Assembly: GCF_000472865.1 (NCBI RefSeq)
Contig: NZ_AXAP01000068.1
Location: 1-43,422, forward strand
Length of the DNA stretch: 43,422 bases
Source of the DNA: Bradyrhizobium elkanii WSM2783
Lineage (GTDB): Bacteria > Pseudomonadota > Alphaproteobacteria > Rhizobiales > Xanthobacteraceae
Reading direction: 5' to 3'
The translations under genes and the position numbers were made by a program. The notes under the pieces were generated by a model. That model was not told the DNA's origin. It saw only the letters and a list, made by a program, of their open reading frames with translations, and did not search any database. Of the stretch, positions 42,355-43,422 are shown piece after piece. Numbering within the stretch: position 1 is the stretch's first letter; the number at the start of each line of letters is the position of its first letter.

Positions 42355-42369
42355 TGTTGCGACGCAACA
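42355..42369. promoter_or_regulatory. 15-bp perfect palindrome, candidate operator
   Basis: TGTTGCGACGCAACA is self-complementary around the central A at 42362. It ends 29 bases before the start of the Crp/Fnr-type regulator and lies between it and the liv operon. The TTGCG/CGCAA arms would suit a dimeric DNA-binding protein. Confidence 0.55.
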
Positions 42370-42398
42370 TAACGAGACGGACGACAGTCAACGGGATC

Positions 42399-43073
42399 AT
42401 GATTGCTGCCGATTACCTGAAGCGCATCGCGGCCTGGTCCCGTGAGCTGGATGACCGCGAGATCGAGGTCGCGCGCAGCGGCATTACCGAGAAATCCTAT
42501 GGCACCAATGAATTCATCTTCATGCGCGGCGACCGTTTTGACTATTGGACCGGCGTGGTGACGGGGCTGGCGCGGATGGGCATCGTCTCCCGCGGCGGCA
42601 AGGCCGCAAGCTTCGCCGGATTGACCGCCGGCGCCTGGTTCGGCGAGGGGTCGGTGCTGAAGAACGAAGCGCGGCGTTACGATGTGGTGGCGCTGCGTGA
42701 CACGCGGCTGGCCATGATGGACCGCAAGACCTTCGTCTGGCTGTTCGAGAACAGCGTGGCGTTCAACCGTTTCCTGGTGGCGCAGCTCAACGAGCGGCTT
42801 GGCCAGTTCATTGCGCTGCTGGAATATGGCCGTACCCTGGATGCGACCGCGCGACTGGCGCGTTCCATCGCCTCTCTGTTCAATCCAATTCTCTACCCCG
42901 AGCTGTCGCGCCATCTCGAGATCACGCAGGAGGAAATCGGAGCGCTTTCCGGCATCTCGCGGCAGAATGCGAACCAGTGCCTGAAGCGGCTGGAGAAGGA
43001 GGGGCTCCTGCGGCTGGAATATGGCGGCGTGACCATCGTCGACCTCGAACGTCTCCGCCACTACGGCGAATAG
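42399..43073 (+). CDS. Crp/Fnr-family transcriptional regulator
   Basis: The protein has 224 residues from ATG 42399. The N-terminal cyclic-nucleotide-binding-like domain (about 25-115) has FMRGDRFDYWTGVVTGLARM and AGAWFGEGSVLKNEARRYDV; the C-terminal winged helix has ITQEEIGALSGISRQNANQCLKRLEKEGLL. The protein lacks the cysteine cluster of Fnr, so a redox iron-sulphur role is unlikely; the ligand is unknown. It is divergent from livG and probably controls the transporter and CoA ligase operon, and itself, through the palindrome at 42355-42369. Longer in-frame starts (from 42198) are not family-like. Confidence 0.92.
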   Translation: MIAADYLKRIAAWSRELDDREIEVARSGITEKSYGTNEFIFMRGDRFDYWTGVVTGLARMGIVSRGGKAASFAGLTAGAWFGEGSVLKNEARRYDVVALRDTRLAMMDRKTFVWLFENSVAFNRFLVAQLNERLGQFIALLEYGRTLDATARLARSIASLFNPILYPELSRHLEITQEEIGALSGISRQNANQCLKRLEKEGLLRLEYGGVTIVDLERLRHYGE

Positions 43074-43225
43074 TCCAGCCGGCTGGCCCGGCGCAGTGCT
43101 TGCCCGAAAGCTCGCGCCTAAGGTCCTGAATCCAAACGGGGTTATGGCATTAGACTTCGCGGAGGCCGGATGCTACAGACCGGACCATTCGCAACCTGGC
43201 GCAGTTCCGCGCCCTCGGAGAGGAC

Positions 43226-43422
43226 ATGCCGGTTCAGGACTCCAAGCGACGTGTCGCGCTTATCACGGGCGCCACCGGTCAGGACGGCGCTTACCTCGCT
43301 GAATATCTGCTCGGCCTTGGCTACACGGTCCATGGCATCAAGCGTCGCTCGTCGTCGTTCAATACGGCGCGCGTCGATCATCTCTACCAGGATCCCCATG
43401 TCGGCAACGTGCCGTTCCTGCT
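43226..43422 (+). CDS. gmd: GDP-mannose 4,6-dehydratase, N-terminal part (cut by window end)
   Basis: ATG 43226 follows GGAGAGG. The first 65 residues include RRVALITGATGQDGAYLAEY (NADP-binding GxxGxxG loop) and HGIKRRSSSFNTARVDHLYQ, both diagnostic for GMD. Same orientation as the 3' part at the start of the window. The two pieces do not overlap (about residues 1-65 here versus the last ~119 there), so it cannot be told from the window whether they are two copies or the ends of one gene. Confidence 0.95.
   Translation, partial: MPVQDSKRRVALITGATGQDGAYLAEYLLGLGYTVHGIKRRSSSFNTARVDHLYQDPHVGNVPFL

Overview
The window looks like chromosome of a Bradyrhizobium-type alphaproteobacterium. I base this on the high GC content, the combination of protein families, and two kinds of GC-rich palindromic intergenic repeat (35671-35771, 39132-39284) of the sort scattered through Bradyrhizobium and Rhodopseudomonas genomes. 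Everything was read by eye. Family names rest on recognised motifs and remembered family features, and no database search was run.

Region 1 (1-22200) is a cell-surface polysaccharide (O-antigen type) locus. It opens with the 3' part of a GDP-mannose 4,6-dehydratase gene (gmd). A rightward operon follows: an ABC-2 exporter (Wzm/Wzt type) and two glycosyltransferases, coupled by 4-nt or short overlaps. Leftward genes then encode a GT4 transferase, a large polytopic membrane protein, two SAM methyltransferases, RfbF, a GT2 transferase with membrane anchors, a sugar-nucleotide reductase/epimerase and RfbG. RfbF and RfbG together make CDP-4-keto-6-deoxyglucose. No RfbH is present, so the end product is more likely a CDP-6-deoxyhexose than a 3,6-dideoxyhexose. 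From about 15.5 to 19.2 kb the DNA is a scar zone holding an rfbF relic, an orphan perfect terminator, a FkbM methyltransferase, an IS3-family remnant, a possible small lipoprotein and a gmhB copy with an internal deletion. Intact genes resume with a Wzy/WaaL-like membrane protein, a WbpD-like acetyltransferase and a full-length GmhB-like phosphatase.

Region 2 (22680-31880) is a mobile or prophage-derived island with no visible integrase, capsid or terminase. A leftward operon carries a YqaJ-type exonuclease, an ERF single-strand annealing protein fused to a zinc/HNH-like C-terminal domain, and a protein of unknown function. A short Xre regulator is divergent from an Mrr-type (PD-(D/E)xK) nuclease. 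Farther on come an AlpA/excisionase-like protein, a membrane-anchored sunset-domain protein, a ParB-domain/DNA-methyltransferase fusion whose ribosome-binding site lies inside a 10-bp RNA hairpin, and a run of phage-type genes including two DUF5681-like proteins.

Region 3 (32320-43080) is ordinary core metabolism. It has a PaaK-like CoA ligase, an AGE-family sugar epimerase, and a leftward operon livG / long-chain acyl-CoA synthetase / livH / livM / binding protein / livF. A divergent Crp/Fnr-family regulator has a 15-bp perfect palindrome just upstream of its start. The ABC transporter with an embedded CoA ligase suggests uptake and CoA activation of a carboxylic acid (aromatic or fatty) rather than simple amino-acid import.

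The window closes inside a second gmd reading frame (43226 onward) in the same orientation as the one at position 1, so the 43 kb lies between two partial gmd sequences.
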